DNA of 64,000 nucleotides, taken from the NCBI RefSeq assembly GCF_001905735.1, contig NZ_LISW01000009.1, forward strand, positions 124,001 through 188,000, written 5' to 3'. The DNA is from Streptomyces sp. CB01249. Lineage in GTDB: Bacteria > Actinomycetota > Actinomycetes > Streptomycetales > Streptomycetaceae. The translations under genes were made by a program, and so were the position numbers. The notes beneath the pieces are model-generated. The model was given only the letters and a program-made list of their open reading frames with translations. It searched no databases and had not been told where the DNA came from. This document shows positions 8,779 to 16,921 of this stretch, one piece after another; the stretch's first letter is position 1, and each line of letters opens with the position of its first letter.

Positions 8779-9974
8779 CAGTGGCTCTCTCCGTCGGTGG
8801 CGGTGGACCGGGTCCGGCGCGGGAGGAAGGGCAGTTCGGCTGCGGTGGCGAGCATCGGCCGGACGGGGGTGCGCAGCCCGATGCCCCACTCCTCCCGGAG
8901 CGAGGCCGTGCCGTCGAGGAATCTCAACAGCCGCTCGGCCGGGACCCGGCGGAACAGGCCGGTGAAGAAGTCCGGGCCGTCGATCCGGCCGGTGTCCAGC
9001 GCGCGGAGCACGATGGCGTCCATGGCGAGCGCGCGCCGTCCGTGGGGGGCGGGGACGCCGCCCCGGCCGTCGCGCAGGGCGGCGGCGATGGCCCGGGCCT
9101 GGCGTTGCACGGCGGCGAAGGTGTAGCCGGTGGCCGGGCGGGTGGCACCGCCCGCGGTGCCGATCCGGAACACGGAGGGCCCGGTCCGGTGCGGGAACCG
9201 GGCGTCCGTCATCGGGATCATCCCCTGCTCCGTGCGCTCCACCGTGAGCGGGCCGAGCCGGAGGACGTCGCGGCAGTAGTGGCCGAGCGCCGACTCGTAC
9301 GCCTGGGTGGTCAGCGGGTGGCGGGAGAACTCGGTGTACTCCACGAGCGCCCGGTCCGGAGCCAGCGGCAGCACGTAGCCGAACGCGAGTCCGTGGGCGG
9401 GCTGGGGGACGCGGAAGTCCATCAGGTCGGCGACCCCGGGTTCGAACCGGTCGGCGGCCGTGCGGACGAACCAGCCCCGGAAGTGCTGGAGCAGCTGGGT
9501 GCGGGCGGGCGGCAGGGCGGACAGCGGCCGGGAGTCGAACACCCGGCGGGCGCGCACGTTCACCGGGGAGCCGTCCGGCAGCGTGCAGCGGACCTCGGCG
9601 CCGCCGGGCACCGCGCGCACCGCGTCCGCCGTGGCCCGCAGCACGTGTCCGCCGTCCGCCCGAGCCAGGCGGTCGTGGACCAGGCGTTCGAAGTCGGCGG
9701 AGCGCACCATGCGGTAGGTGAAGGGGGCCGGTTCGACGGTGACCGGGCGGCCGTCGGCGCCGTGCACGCGCAGCACGGACCAGGACGCGCTGACGGCTCC
9801 GTCGAGGCCGTCCGCCTCCGCGTGCCAGTAGCACCAGGTCCGCTCCGCCGGGCGCTGCGGGCCGTCCGGCGGTTCGATCACGGTCACGGTGGCGGCGCCG
9901 GTCTCCGTCAGCCGGTGCGCGAGGCTGAGCCCGGCCGCGCCGCCCCCGACGACGGCCACGTCGCAGCGGTTCAT
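8778..9974 (-). CDS. crtY: Lycopene cyclase CrtY
   Basis: Flavoprotein-type lycopene beta-cyclase of 398 residues that forms beta-ionone rings on lycopene. The N-terminal dinucleotide-binding motif is DVAVVGGGAAGLSLAHRLTETG. The cyclase-family segments AERTWCYWHAEAD (residues about 45-57) and FRIGTAGGATRPATGYTF (near 265-282) match the conserved CrtY motifs. ATG 9974 overlaps the preceding gene's stop as ATGA and the 3' end overlaps crtT by one base. In this operon order CrtY supplies beta-carotene to CrtU. Confidence 0.92.
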   Translation of the reverse strand: MNRCDVAVVGGGAAGLSLAHRLTETGAATVTVIEPPDGPQRPAERTWCYWHAEADGLDGAVSASWSVLRVHGADGRPVTVEPAPFTYRMVRSADFERLVHDRLARADGGHVLRATADAVRAVPGGAEVRCTLPDGSPVNVRARRVFDSRPLSALPPARTQLLQHFRGWFVRTAADRFEPGVADLMDFRVPQPAHGLAFGYVLPLAPDRALVEYTEFSRHPLTTQAYESALGHYCRDVLRLGPLTVERTEQGMIPMTDARFPHRTGPSVFRIGTAGGATRPATGYTFAAVQRQARAIAAALRDGRGGVPAPHGRRALAMDAIVLRALDTGRIDGPDFFTGLFRRVPAERLLRFLDGTASLREEWGIGLRTPVRPMLATAAELPFLPRRTRSTATDGESH

Positions 9975-11221
9975 GTCCGGCGCGCCAGGTCCGCCGCCAC
10001 CTCCCGGGCGGCCCGGGTGCCCGAGGCGAGGGCGCCCTGGACGGAGCCGGTGGCCCGGTGGTCCCCGCACACGTAACGGCCCGGGCCGACGCGGGTGGTG
10101 CGGCTCAGCGGCCAGGGCGGGCGCATGGCCGGCAGGGCGCCCTCGACCGTGCAGGCGGCGATCTGCGTCCAGCCGCTCGTGTCGGTGGCGTACAGGTCGG
10201 ACAGGCGCCGCAGCACCGCCTGCGCGCGGCCCGGGAGTTCGGCGCCCAGCACAGAGGTGGAGATCAGCGCGGTGCCGGGAGGCGCGTACGTGGGGGCGAC
10301 CTCGCTGAGTACGCAGGTGTTCAGGACCGGTCCGGTGCTGTCCACGAGCAGCGTCGGTTCGGCGAGCGGGGTGCGGTCGGTGGCGTGGTAGTACGTCGTG
10401 ACGGTGCGGGTGTCCGGGACGCTCAGGTCCGGCAGCAGACGGGTGGCGGCCGCCGGATCGGTCGCCACCACGACGATGCTCGCCGGTACTTCGCTCCCGT
10501 CCTCCAGGGCGACCCCCGTGTCCGTGAGCCGCGCGACGGGGGCGCCGAGCCTGAGGACGCCGTCGGGGAGGCCCTGGGCGAGCTGGTGGGGTACCGCGCC
10601 GATGCCCTGCGCGGGCAGGCACAGCGTCCCGCGCACCATGCTCCGCCAGACCAGGTGGAAGAAGCGGGCGGAGGTCTCCAGGCCGTCCTCCAGGAACACC
10701 CCTGCCAGGAACGGCCGCAGCACGCCGGTGATCGCCTCGTCCGACAGCCCGGCCCGGAACAGCGCCGCCGAGGTGGTCTCGTCGCGACGGCGCCTGACCG
10801 AGGAGGCGGGGAGCATCGCGTCGCGTGCCGTGAGCGCCGCCAGGACGCCCAGATCGCGGGCGGAGAGGACCCGGCCCGGGAGCAGGGCGCCCACCGCGCC
10901 CTGTTCCCGCGTCGGGTCGGCGAGGCGGACGGGGCCCGTCCGGGTGTGGGCGATGAGGCCTGCGGTGAACGGCCGCAGGCGCAGGCTCCTGAGGTCCAGG
11001 CGCCGCTTCACCTGCGGGTACGAGGTGTTGAACACCTGGAAGCCGCGGTCGAGCAGGAATCCGTCCCGGCGGTCCGTGCGCATCCGGCCGCCCACCGAGT
11101 CGGACGCCTCCAGGAGGGCCACCTTCCGTCCGGAGCGGCAGAGGTCCAGCGCACAGGCCAGCCCGGCCAGTCCGGCTCCGACGACGACGGCGTCCGTGGG
11201 CCGGCGGTGCTCGTCGGTCAT
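9971..11221 (-). CDS. NAD(P)/FAD-dependent oxidoreductase heading the crtYTU operon
   Basis: Flavin amine-oxidase/carotenoid-desaturase-like protein of 416 residues. The FAD motif AVVVGAGLAGLACALDLCRSG is near residue 12, followed by GGRMRTD. The C-terminal FAD site is YVCGDHRATGSVQGALASG near residue 390. ATG 11221 has a GAGGAG ribosome site, and further in-frame starts upstream lack support. The stop overlaps crtY as ATGA, so it is the promoter-proximal member of the operon. Oxidoreductases of this type accompany several Streptomyces crt/lit loci. Its role (modifying a carotenoid, or redox handling) cannot be decided here. Confidence 0.8.
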   Translation of the reverse strand: MTDEHRRPTDAVVVGAGLAGLACALDLCRSGRKVALLEASDSVGGRMRTDRRDGFLLDRGFQVFNTSYPQVKRRLDLRSLRLRPFTAGLIAHTRTGPVRLADPTREQGAVGALLPGRVLSARDLGVLAALTARDAMLPASSVRRRRDETTSAALFRAGLSDEAITGVLRPFLAGVFLEDGLETSARFFHLVWRSMVRGTLCLPAQGIGAVPHQLAQGLPDGVLRLGAPVARLTDTGVALEDGSEVPASIVVVATDPAAATRLLPDLSVPDTRTVTTYYHATDRTPLAEPTLLVDSTGPVLNTCVLSEVAPTYAPPGTALISTSVLGAELPGRAQAVLRRLSDLYATDTSGWTQIAACTVEGALPAMRPPWPLSRTTRVGPGRYVCGDHRATGSVQGALASGTRAAREVAADLARRT

Positions 11222-11314
11222 GCTGCTCCTCGCCCCGGCGGTCATTCGGTCCAGCGGACCACGTTCGGCGGACCGATGCGAGGAGCCACGCAAGTGCGGA
11301 CCGGGTGACGCGCG

Positions 11315-11341
11315 AGGGAGCCCCGGGCCCCGGGGCTCCCT
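11315..11341. terminator. Strong hairpin terminator
   Basis: Perfect 12-bp stem AGGGAGCCCCGG / CCGGGGCTCCCT with a 3-base loop, just after the stop of the secreted glycoside hydrolase (minus strand). There is no clear U-tract, which is usual for high-GC Streptomyces terminators. Confidence 0.7.
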
Positions 11342-11352
11342 CTACGCGGGCG

Positions 11353-13461
11353 TCAGCCGCCCGAGCAGACCGCGCCGTTCAGGCGGAAGACGGCCGGGTC
11401 GGGGTTGGGGCCGTCGTTGGCGCCGACGAACCCGAAGGAGGCGGTCGAACCGCCGTCCGGCGCCAGCGGGCCCGCGCCGTCGGGAGCGGTGACCCGGACA
11501 TGGGAACCGGTCTGGTGGAACGTGGCGTTCCAGCCGGAGTCCACCGACTGGCCCGTGGTCGGCCAGTCCCAGTCCACCGTCCAGCCCGTGATCGGCGTGC
11601 CCGCCAGATTCCGCACGGTCACGGTGGTCACGAAGCCGTTGCCCCAGCTGGAGTCCCGGTGGTACGTCACCGAGCAGACCGCGTCCGCCGGGGTGCCGGT
11701 GGTGAAGGTCAGGGGCGCGGACGGGCCGGAGAGCCGCCCCGCCGGGTCGGCGGCCAGCACGTTGACCGTGTGGGTGCTGCCCGGTGGCAGGTTCCGCAGG
11801 GTGACGGAGGTGCCGGTGGCCTCACCGACCAGGCGGGTGTGGGCGCCGTCGCGCTCCTGGACCAGGTAGCGGGCCGCGCCCGTCGCGCTGTCCCAGGTGA
11901 GGCGTGCGGTGGTGTCGGTGACCGCGTCCAGGCGCGGGGTGCCCGGAGTGCTCGCGGCCGAAGCGGCGGGCCCGGTCCCGGCCTTCGGTTCGAGGGTCAC
12001 GGTGAGCAGGGCGTACGGGGGCACGGTGACCCGGGACGCGGACGCGTCGCCGTCGGTGACCTCGGTGATGTCGCTGTCGCCGCGTGCGTAGCGGGTGACC
12101 TCCGGCGCGGTGGCGGACGGGGTGAAGCCGTCGTAGTCGAGGGCGACCGTCCGGGCAGTGTCCGGGTCCTTGTTGACGAGCATGACGCTCAGCCGTCCGT
12201 CGTCGCGGAGCACGGCGTGCGCCGAGACGTCCTGCGCGGAGGACTCGGCGGCGACCATCGTGTCGCCCGCGGTGCCCAGTTGGGCGGTCATCTTCATCCC
12301 GTAGTACGGGGCGAAGGGCGTGTTCGGTGCCGGTTCGCAGACGTCGCCGGTGCAGGCGCCGCTGGACAGCATGCCCATGTCGCCGTAGTCGGTCTCACCG
12401 TCGACGGTGGTGATCTCCCCGGCGCCGTTGTGGGTGTTCCACCAGTCGACGTTGAACACGCCGTTCTCCAGCGCCGTCATGAACGCGTCGGCGGCGAACA
12501 GGCCGTTGGGGCGGGCGGTGAGCCGGGCGCCGCCGGTGTTGGTGTTGATCTCGGTGAGCGCGATCCCGATGTCGGGTGAGTGCGCGCCCGCGACCCGGTC
12601 GATCTGGTTGCGCACCTCACGGAGTTCACCGGGCAGCTTGGCCAGCTTCGACAGGGCCGCGTCGGCGGTGGTGTCCGAGCCGCCCGCGTACCAGTGGACG
12701 CTGACGAAGTCGATGACGTCGGCCACGGCCGGGAGCACGGTGTGGTTCCAGTCGCCGGAGTCGCCGTCGCCGACGACTCCGTCCGGCCACTCCCCCGGGC
12801 TGGTGAGGACCGCGCCGATCTTGACCGTGGGGTCGACGGCCTTCATCGCCGCCGCGTAGGCGCGCACCTCGCGCGCGTACTCCTGCGGGCTCTTGTCCGC
12901 GTGCTCGTCGTTCTCCCAGCCGCTGCCGTAGTGGCCGTTGCCGTAGATCTCGTTGCCGATCTCCCAGTACTTCGCGCCGTACTTCTTGGTGACGTTCGCG
13001 TACCTGACCCAGCCGGCCGCCTCCTCCGGGGTGCCGGAGCCGTAGTTGGCGATGAGGATCGGCTGCGCCCCGGCGTCGCGGACGGTGCCCATGAAGGCGT
13101 CGAATCCGGTGCCCGGGGCGACGTAGCCGCCGGGTGCCGTGTGCGTCTCCCAGTGGTAGATGTCCGCGTACGAACCTCCCGGGTAGCGCATCACCCCGAC
13201 ATCGGCCGCCGTCATCAGGTCCGCCACCTCGGGATCGTTCATGTGCGCGTCCCAGATGGCGGTGTTGACCCCGCGGGCGGCTCCGGTCAGCGTGCCCAGC
13301 GACGCCTGGGCGTTCACCTGTACGTCGACGTCGGCGGCGGCCTGCGGTGCGGCGGGGGCCGCGCCGGTCAGCGAGGCCAGCACGGCGAGCGAGGCGGCCA
13401 GGACGGCGGCGGCGCGTGCGAGGTGGCGGGGGCCTTGCGGGGATCTGTGCGTTGGCGCCAT
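11353..13461 (-). CDS. Secreted glycoside hydrolase (clan A, arabinofuranosidase-like) with Fn3 and CBM2
   Basis: Extracellular carbohydrate-active enzyme of 702 residues. Signal peptide at residues 1-44 (RHLARAAAVLAASLAVLASLTG, cleavage near APAAPQAAA). The TIM-barrel catalytic domain carries WEIGNEIYG with the likely acid/base Glu171 and ALTEINTNTG with the likely nucleophile Glu304, the spacing of clan GH-A enzymes such as alpha-L-arabinofuranosidases. A C-terminal beta domain, a fibronectin type III module (about 505-590) and a family 2 cellulose-binding module (about 595-702, with Cys at both ends and conserved Trp) follow. ATG 13461 has an AGGAAGG ribosome site. A CebR-type operator lies 52 bases upstream, predicting induction by cello-oligosaccharides. 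The exact GH family and substrate are uncertain. Confidence 0.85.
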   Translation of the reverse strand: MAPTHRSPQGPRHLARAAAVLAASLAVLASLTGAAPAAPQAAADVDVQVNAQASLGTLTGAARGVNTAIWDAHMNDPEVADLMTAADVGVMRYPGGSYADIYHWETHTAPGGYVAPGTGFDAFMGTVRDAGAQPILIANYGSGTPEEAAGWVRYANVTKKYGAKYWEIGNEIYGNGHYGSGWENDEHADKSPQEYAREVRAYAAAMKAVDPTVKIGAVLTSPGEWPDGVVGDGDSGDWNHTVLPAVADVIDFVSVHWYAGGSDTTADAALSKLAKLPGELREVRNQIDRVAGAHSPDIGIALTEINTNTGGARLTARPNGLFAADAFMTALENGVFNVDWWNTHNGAGEITTVDGETDYGDMGMLSSGACTGDVCEPAPNTPFAPYYGMKMTAQLGTAGDTMVAAESSAQDVSAHAVLRDDGRLSVMLVNKDPDTARTVALDYDGFTPSATAPEVTRYARGDSDITEVTDGDASASRVTVPPYALLTVTLEPKAGTGPAASAASTPGTPRLDAVTDTTARLTWDSATGAARYLVQERDGAHTRLVGEATGTSVTLRNLPPGSTHTVNVLAADPAGRLSGPSAPLTFTTGTPADAVCSVTYHRDSSWGNGFVTTVTVRNLAGTPITGWTVDWDWPTTGQSVDSGWNATFHQTGSHVRVTAPDGAGPLAPDGGSTASFGFVGANDGPNPDPAVFRLNGAVCSGG

Positions 13462-13512
13462 GGGTGATCCTTCCTGGGATCTCGGCGGCACGGATGGAGT
13501 GGGACAGGAGCA

Positions 13513-13526
13513 TGGGAGCGCTCCCA
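13513..13526. promoter_or_regulatory. CebR-type operator (14-bp palindrome)
   Basis: The perfect palindrome TGGGAGCGCTCCCA is identical to the consensus site of CebR, the LacI-family cello-oligosaccharide repressor of Streptomyces. It is centred about 58 bases upstream of the ATG of the CBM2-bearing glycoside hydrolase, a normal operator position. Functional control is inferred from the site match and the gene's cellulose-binding module. Confidence 0.88.
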
Positions 13527-13659
13527 TGATGGGGAGGGGTGTGACGCCCTGTCAACGGCGCGGGCACGCAAGGGAACTGAGCCGAATGGGGGCTTCCGGA
13601 GCGACCCCGGTCTTCTCTACTGTCGATGACCGGCTCATCCGGAACTACTGGGAGATCCT

Positions 13660-13869
13660 ATGAAGGCACAGACCTTGTTCTGCTATACGTGCGATTCCGA
13701 CGAGATGCACCGGCCTCTCACGGACGACGAGAAGTCCTGGCTGAGAGGGGAGACGGGGCGCGCGAAGGTGGACGAGTTCTTCATGTGCGAGGCACCGACG
13801 TGCCGCAATGTCCGCAGCGGCTACGTCAAGCGCCCGTTCCACCCGGTCATCCGTATTCCGGTGCCCTGA
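13660..13869 (+). CDS. Small Cys-rich hypothetical protein
   Basis: Protein of 69 residues with CYTC near residue 8 and CEAPTC near residue 47, four Cys that could bind one zinc ion. The remainder is charged and has no membrane segment or signal peptide. ATG 13660 follows a weak ribosome site (ggagat). It stands alone between the glycoside hydrolase promoter and a glutamine amidotransferase. I do not recognise the family. A structural zinc-ribbon-like fold is a guess. Confidence 0.6.
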   Translation: MKAQTLFCYTCDSDEMHRPLTDDEKSWLRGETGRAKVDEFFMCEAPTCRNVRSGYVKRPFHPVIRIPVP

Positions 13870-14045
13870 CCCGTCCGGGCGGCTCCGACCATCCGCCGAA
13901 CGCCCTGTTCCGGCTTGGGCGCCCCGACTCGCGCGCACCCTTCCGTTCGTCGTCCTGCCGCACTGCCTGTGGCGTACGCGTACTACCGTCGTCGCCGGGC
14001 AGCTTGACGCCTACGAGTCGACGCGTACGAGGAGGTTGATGTCCT

Positions 14046-14741
14046 GTGTCCGTCCTGGTCGTGCAGAACACCGCGCGTGGAGGTCCCGGGCGAGTCGGTG
14101 ACTGGTTGAGCGCGGCGGGGCTCGGACTGCGGGTGCTGCGTCCGTACGCCGGTGAGGCGCTGCCCTCCGCGCTCGGCGGCCGCCCGCTCGTGGTGCTCGG
14201 CGGCGGCTTCCTCCCCGACGACGACGCACGCGCGCCCTGGCTCGCCGCCACCCGCCGCCTGGTGGGGCAGGCGCTGGCGGACGGCACACCGATGCTGGGG
14301 ATCTGCCTGGGCGGGCAGATGCTCGCCCAGGTGGCGGGCGGGACGGTGCGTGCCGCGCACGGGGAGCCGGAGTACGGCAGCACGACGATCCGGCTGCGCC
14401 CCGAAGCCGCGGACGACCCGTTGCTCTCGGGGCTGGGCGAGACGGTGCCCGCGATCGAGCGGCACATCGACGCGATCACCCGGCTCCCGGCGGGGGCGGT
14501 CTGGCTCGCCTTCAGCGACGGCTGCCCGTATCAGGCGTTCCGGGTGGGGAACCGGGCCTGGGGCGTGCAGTTCCACCCGGAAGCGGAGGCCCGGAACATC
14601 GCCGCGTGGGACCGCGACCGACTGGCCGCCCAGGGCGTCGACCGGGACCGGCTCCACGCGCGGGCGGTGGCCGACGAGAAGGCGGCCACCGCCGCGTGGT
14701 CCGTCTTCACGGAACGTTTCGCGAAGGTGTGCCGGACCTGA
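14046..14741 (+). CDS. Class I glutamine amidotransferase-like protein
   Basis: Stand-alone glutamine amidotransferase-fold protein of 231 residues. The nucleophile elbow MLGICLGGQMLAQ near residue 87 carries the catalytic Cys, and VQFHPEAEARN near residue 177 supplies the catalytic His and Glu, so the triad is complete. The GTG start at 14046 follows GAGGAGGTTGATG, and an ATG seven bases upstream is out of frame. It resembles GuaA-like amidotransferases that often act on metabolites such as gamma-glutamyl compounds. No synthase partner is adjacent. The substrate is unknown. Confidence 0.82.
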   Translation: MSVLVVQNTARGGPGRVGDWLSAAGLGLRVLRPYAGEALPSALGGRPLVVLGGGFLPDDDARAPWLAATRRLVGQALADGTPMLGICLGGQMLAQVAGGTVRAAHGEPEYGSTTIRLRPEAADDPLLSGLGETVPAIERHIDAITRLPAGAVWLAFSDGCPYQAFRVGNRAWGVQFHPEAEARNIAAWDRDRLAAQGVDRDRLHARAVADEKAATAAWSVFTERFAKVCRT

Positions 14742-14777
14742 CCCGCCCCTGTGTACAACCCATGGATAACGTTGGCA

Positions 14778-14796
14778 TAAGGTGAGCCTCACCTAA
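14778..14796. promoter_or_regulatory. Iron box (DmdR/IdeR-type operator)
   Basis: The 19-bp near-palindrome TAAGGTGAGCCTCACCTAA closely matches the actinobacterial iron-box consensus TTAGGTTAGGCTAACCTAA. It lies 35 bases upstream of the siderophore-binding lipoprotein start, where bound DmdR/IdeR with Fe2+ would block transcription. It predicts iron repression of the four-gene uptake operon. Confidence 0.88.
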
Positions 14797-14830
14797 TCAT
14801 TTAATGGTGAACAAAACGAGGAGCACGTTC

Positions 14831-15874
14831 ATGTCGTATCGGCGCCGTGGAACAGCCGCAGTCGCCCTCGCCGTCGCTGCCGCGCTGTCGCTGGCCGCGT
14901 GCGGCGCCGATTCCTCCGGCAAGGACGGCGCCTCGTCCTCCCAGGGGTCCAAGGACTCGAAGTCGGTCGCCAAGGGCGGCAAGGACTTCGGCGACGCGGC
15001 GGCGAAGACCGCGGCGCTCGGCACGGACGCGAAGCCCGGTCAGTGGCCGCGTACGGTCAAGCACGCCATGGGCAGCACCGAGATCAAGGAGCAGCCGAAG
15101 CGCGTGGTCGTGCTCGACGTCGGTGAGCTGGACAACGTCGTGTCGCTCGGCGTGAAGCCGGTCGGTCTCGCGCCGACCGAAGGGTCGCCGGAGCTGCCCT
15201 CGTATCTCAAGAAGGACGCGGGCACCCCGAAGAACATCGGCACGATCAACAGCCTCAACCTGGAGGCGATCGCCGCGCTCAAGCCCGACCTGATCCTGGG
15301 CAGCCAGCTGCGCGCCGCCAACTCCTACGACGAGCTGTCGAAGATCGCGCCCACCGTCTTCTCCATCCGGCCCGGGTTCACCTGGAAGGAGAACTACCTC
15401 CTCAACGCCGCCGCGCTGGACAAGACGGCGCAGGCCGAGGCGAACCTCGCCGCGTACAAGAAGAAGACCAAGGCCCTCGGGGACAAGCTGGGGGCGGACA
15501 AGCCGACCGTGTCGATGGTCCGCTACCTGCCCGACGGTCTGATCCGGCTCTACGCCAACGACTCCTTCATCGGCACCATCCTCAAGGACGTCGGCATCCC
15601 GCGCCCCAAGAACCAGGACATCGCGGACCTGGCGGCCGAGGTGAGCGCCGAGAACATCGACCAAGCCGACGCCGACTTCATCTTCACGGGCGTGTACGGC
15701 GATGCCAAGGCGACCGACAAGAGCAAGGCGCAGGCCAACCCGCTCTGGAAGAACCTGAAGGCGGTCAAGGACGGCCACGCCTTCGACGTGCCGGACGAGA
15801 CCTGGTACCTCGGCCTCGGTGTGACCGCCGCCGACGAGGTCCTCGGCGACCTCGAGAAGTACCTCACGGCCTGA
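14831..15874 (+). CDS. Ferric-siderophore ABC transporter substrate-binding lipoprotein
   Basis: FecB/periplasmic-binding-protein-like receptor of 347 residues, anchored outside the membrane. The signal peptide YRRRGTAAVALAVAAALSL ends at lipobox LAAC near residue 22. The mature protein has the bilobal family segments RVVVLDVGELDNVVSLGVKPVG and LNLEAIAALKPDLILGSQ. ATG 14831 is preferred over the in-frame ATG at 14804 because GAGGAG sits eight bases before it and it gives a compact signal peptide. It heads an operon with two FecCD permeases and an ATPase, under an iron box. The siderophore is not identifiable. Confidence 0.92.
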   Translation: MSYRRRGTAAVALAVAAALSLAACGADSSGKDGASSSQGSKDSKSVAKGGKDFGDAAAKTAALGTDAKPGQWPRTVKHAMGSTEIKEQPKRVVVLDVGELDNVVSLGVKPVGLAPTEGSPELPSYLKKDAGTPKNIGTINSLNLEAIAALKPDLILGSQLRAANSYDELSKIAPTVFSIRPGFTWKENYLLNAAALDKTAQAEANLAAYKKKTKALGDKLGADKPTVSMVRYLPDGLIRLYANDSFIGTILKDVGIPRPKNQDIADLAAEVSAENIDQADADFIFTGVYGDAKATDKSKAQANPLWKNLKAVKDGHAFDVPDETWYLGLGVTAADEVLGDLEKYLTA

Positions 15875-15910
15875 GGGCCGCGGACCGCGAAGAGAGAGTG
15901 AGCACGGCGC

Positions 15911-16921
15911 ATGTCGCCAACCGACCTCACCCGCCGGCGGGCGGGCTGGCTGCTGGCCGGGGCGGCGATGCTGCTGGTCGCCGTCCTGCTGAGCCTCACC
16001 GTCGGCAGCCGCCAGATCGCTCCGGGGGACGCGCTGCAGGCGCTGTTCCACGACGGCGGCAACGACGACGCCCAAGTGGTACGCGCGCTGCGGGTGCCCC
16101 GGACGGTGATCGGTGTGCTCGCGGGCGCCGCGCTCGCTCTCGCGGGAACGGTCATGCAGGGGATCACCCGCAACCCCATCGCCGAACCGGGCATCCTCGG
16201 CGTGAGCCAGGGCGCTTCGGTCGGCGTGGTGACCGCGATCGCGTTCTTCGGGGTGCACTCGCTGAACGGCTACGTGTGGTTCGCGTTCGCCGGAGCGGCA
16301 CTGGCCGGGGTGGGTGTGTACGCGGTCGCCAGCGGCGGGCGCGGCGGGGCCTCACCGGTCAAACTCGCCCTGGCGGGGGCCGCGATGAACGCGTTCCTCG
16401 CCTCGCTGGTGTCCGGGATCGCCACCACCAACGCGCGGGCCCTGGACGAGTTCCGGTTCTGGCAGGTCGGCTCGATCGGGGGGCGTGACGGCGAAGTGAT
16501 CGGCCAGGTCTGGCCGTTCGTCCTGGCCGGGACGGTCCTGGTCGCGATGATCGCCCGGGGTCTGGACGCGCTCGCGCTGGGCGACGACGCCGCGCGGAAC
16601 CTCGGCAACAACGTCGGGCGGCTGCGGGCCCTCGGTGCCCTCGGCGCGCTCGTGCTCACCGGGGCGGCCGTGGCGTCGGTGGGCCCGATCGCCTTCACCG
16701 GTCTGGCCGTTCCGCACATCGCCCGCGCGCTGGTGGGCACGGCACACCGCTGGGTGCTGCCGCTGGCGGCCCTGCTGGGTCCGGTGATGATCCTCGGCTC
16801 CGACGTGCTCGGACGCGTTCTCTTCCCGCCTTCGGAGGTTCCGGTGGCGGTCATGACCGCCCTGATCGGTGTGCCGTTCCTGGTCGCGCTGGTCCGGCGC
16901 CGGAAGGTGGTGGCAGCGTGA
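15911..16921 (+). CDS. FecCD-family siderophore ABC permease (first)
   Basis: Integral membrane permease of 336 residues with about ten hydrophobic segments. It contains the family motif RVPRTVIGVLAGAALALAGT and, further on, QGITRNPIAEPGILGVSQGA near residue 80, the signature of FecCD/BtuC permeases. The stop overlaps the GTG of the second permease. Together with that partner it forms the heterodimeric channel for the iron-siderophore complex delivered by the upstream lipoprotein. Confidence 0.93.
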   Translation: MSPTDLTRRRAGWLLAGAAMLLVAVLLSLTVGSRQIAPGDALQALFHDGGNDDAQVVRALRVPRTVIGVLAGAALALAGTVMQGITRNPIAEPGILGVSQGASVGVVTAIAFFGVHSLNGYVWFAFAGAALAGVGVYAVASGGRGGASPVKLALAGAAMNAFLASLVSGIATTNARALDEFRFWQVGSIGGRDGEVIGQVWPFVLAGTVLVAMIARGLDALALGDDAARNLGNNVGRLRALGALGALVLTGAAVASVGPIAFTGLAVPHIARALVGTAHRWVLPLAALLGPVMILGSDVLGRVLFPPSEVPVAVMTALIGVPFLVALVRRRKVVAA

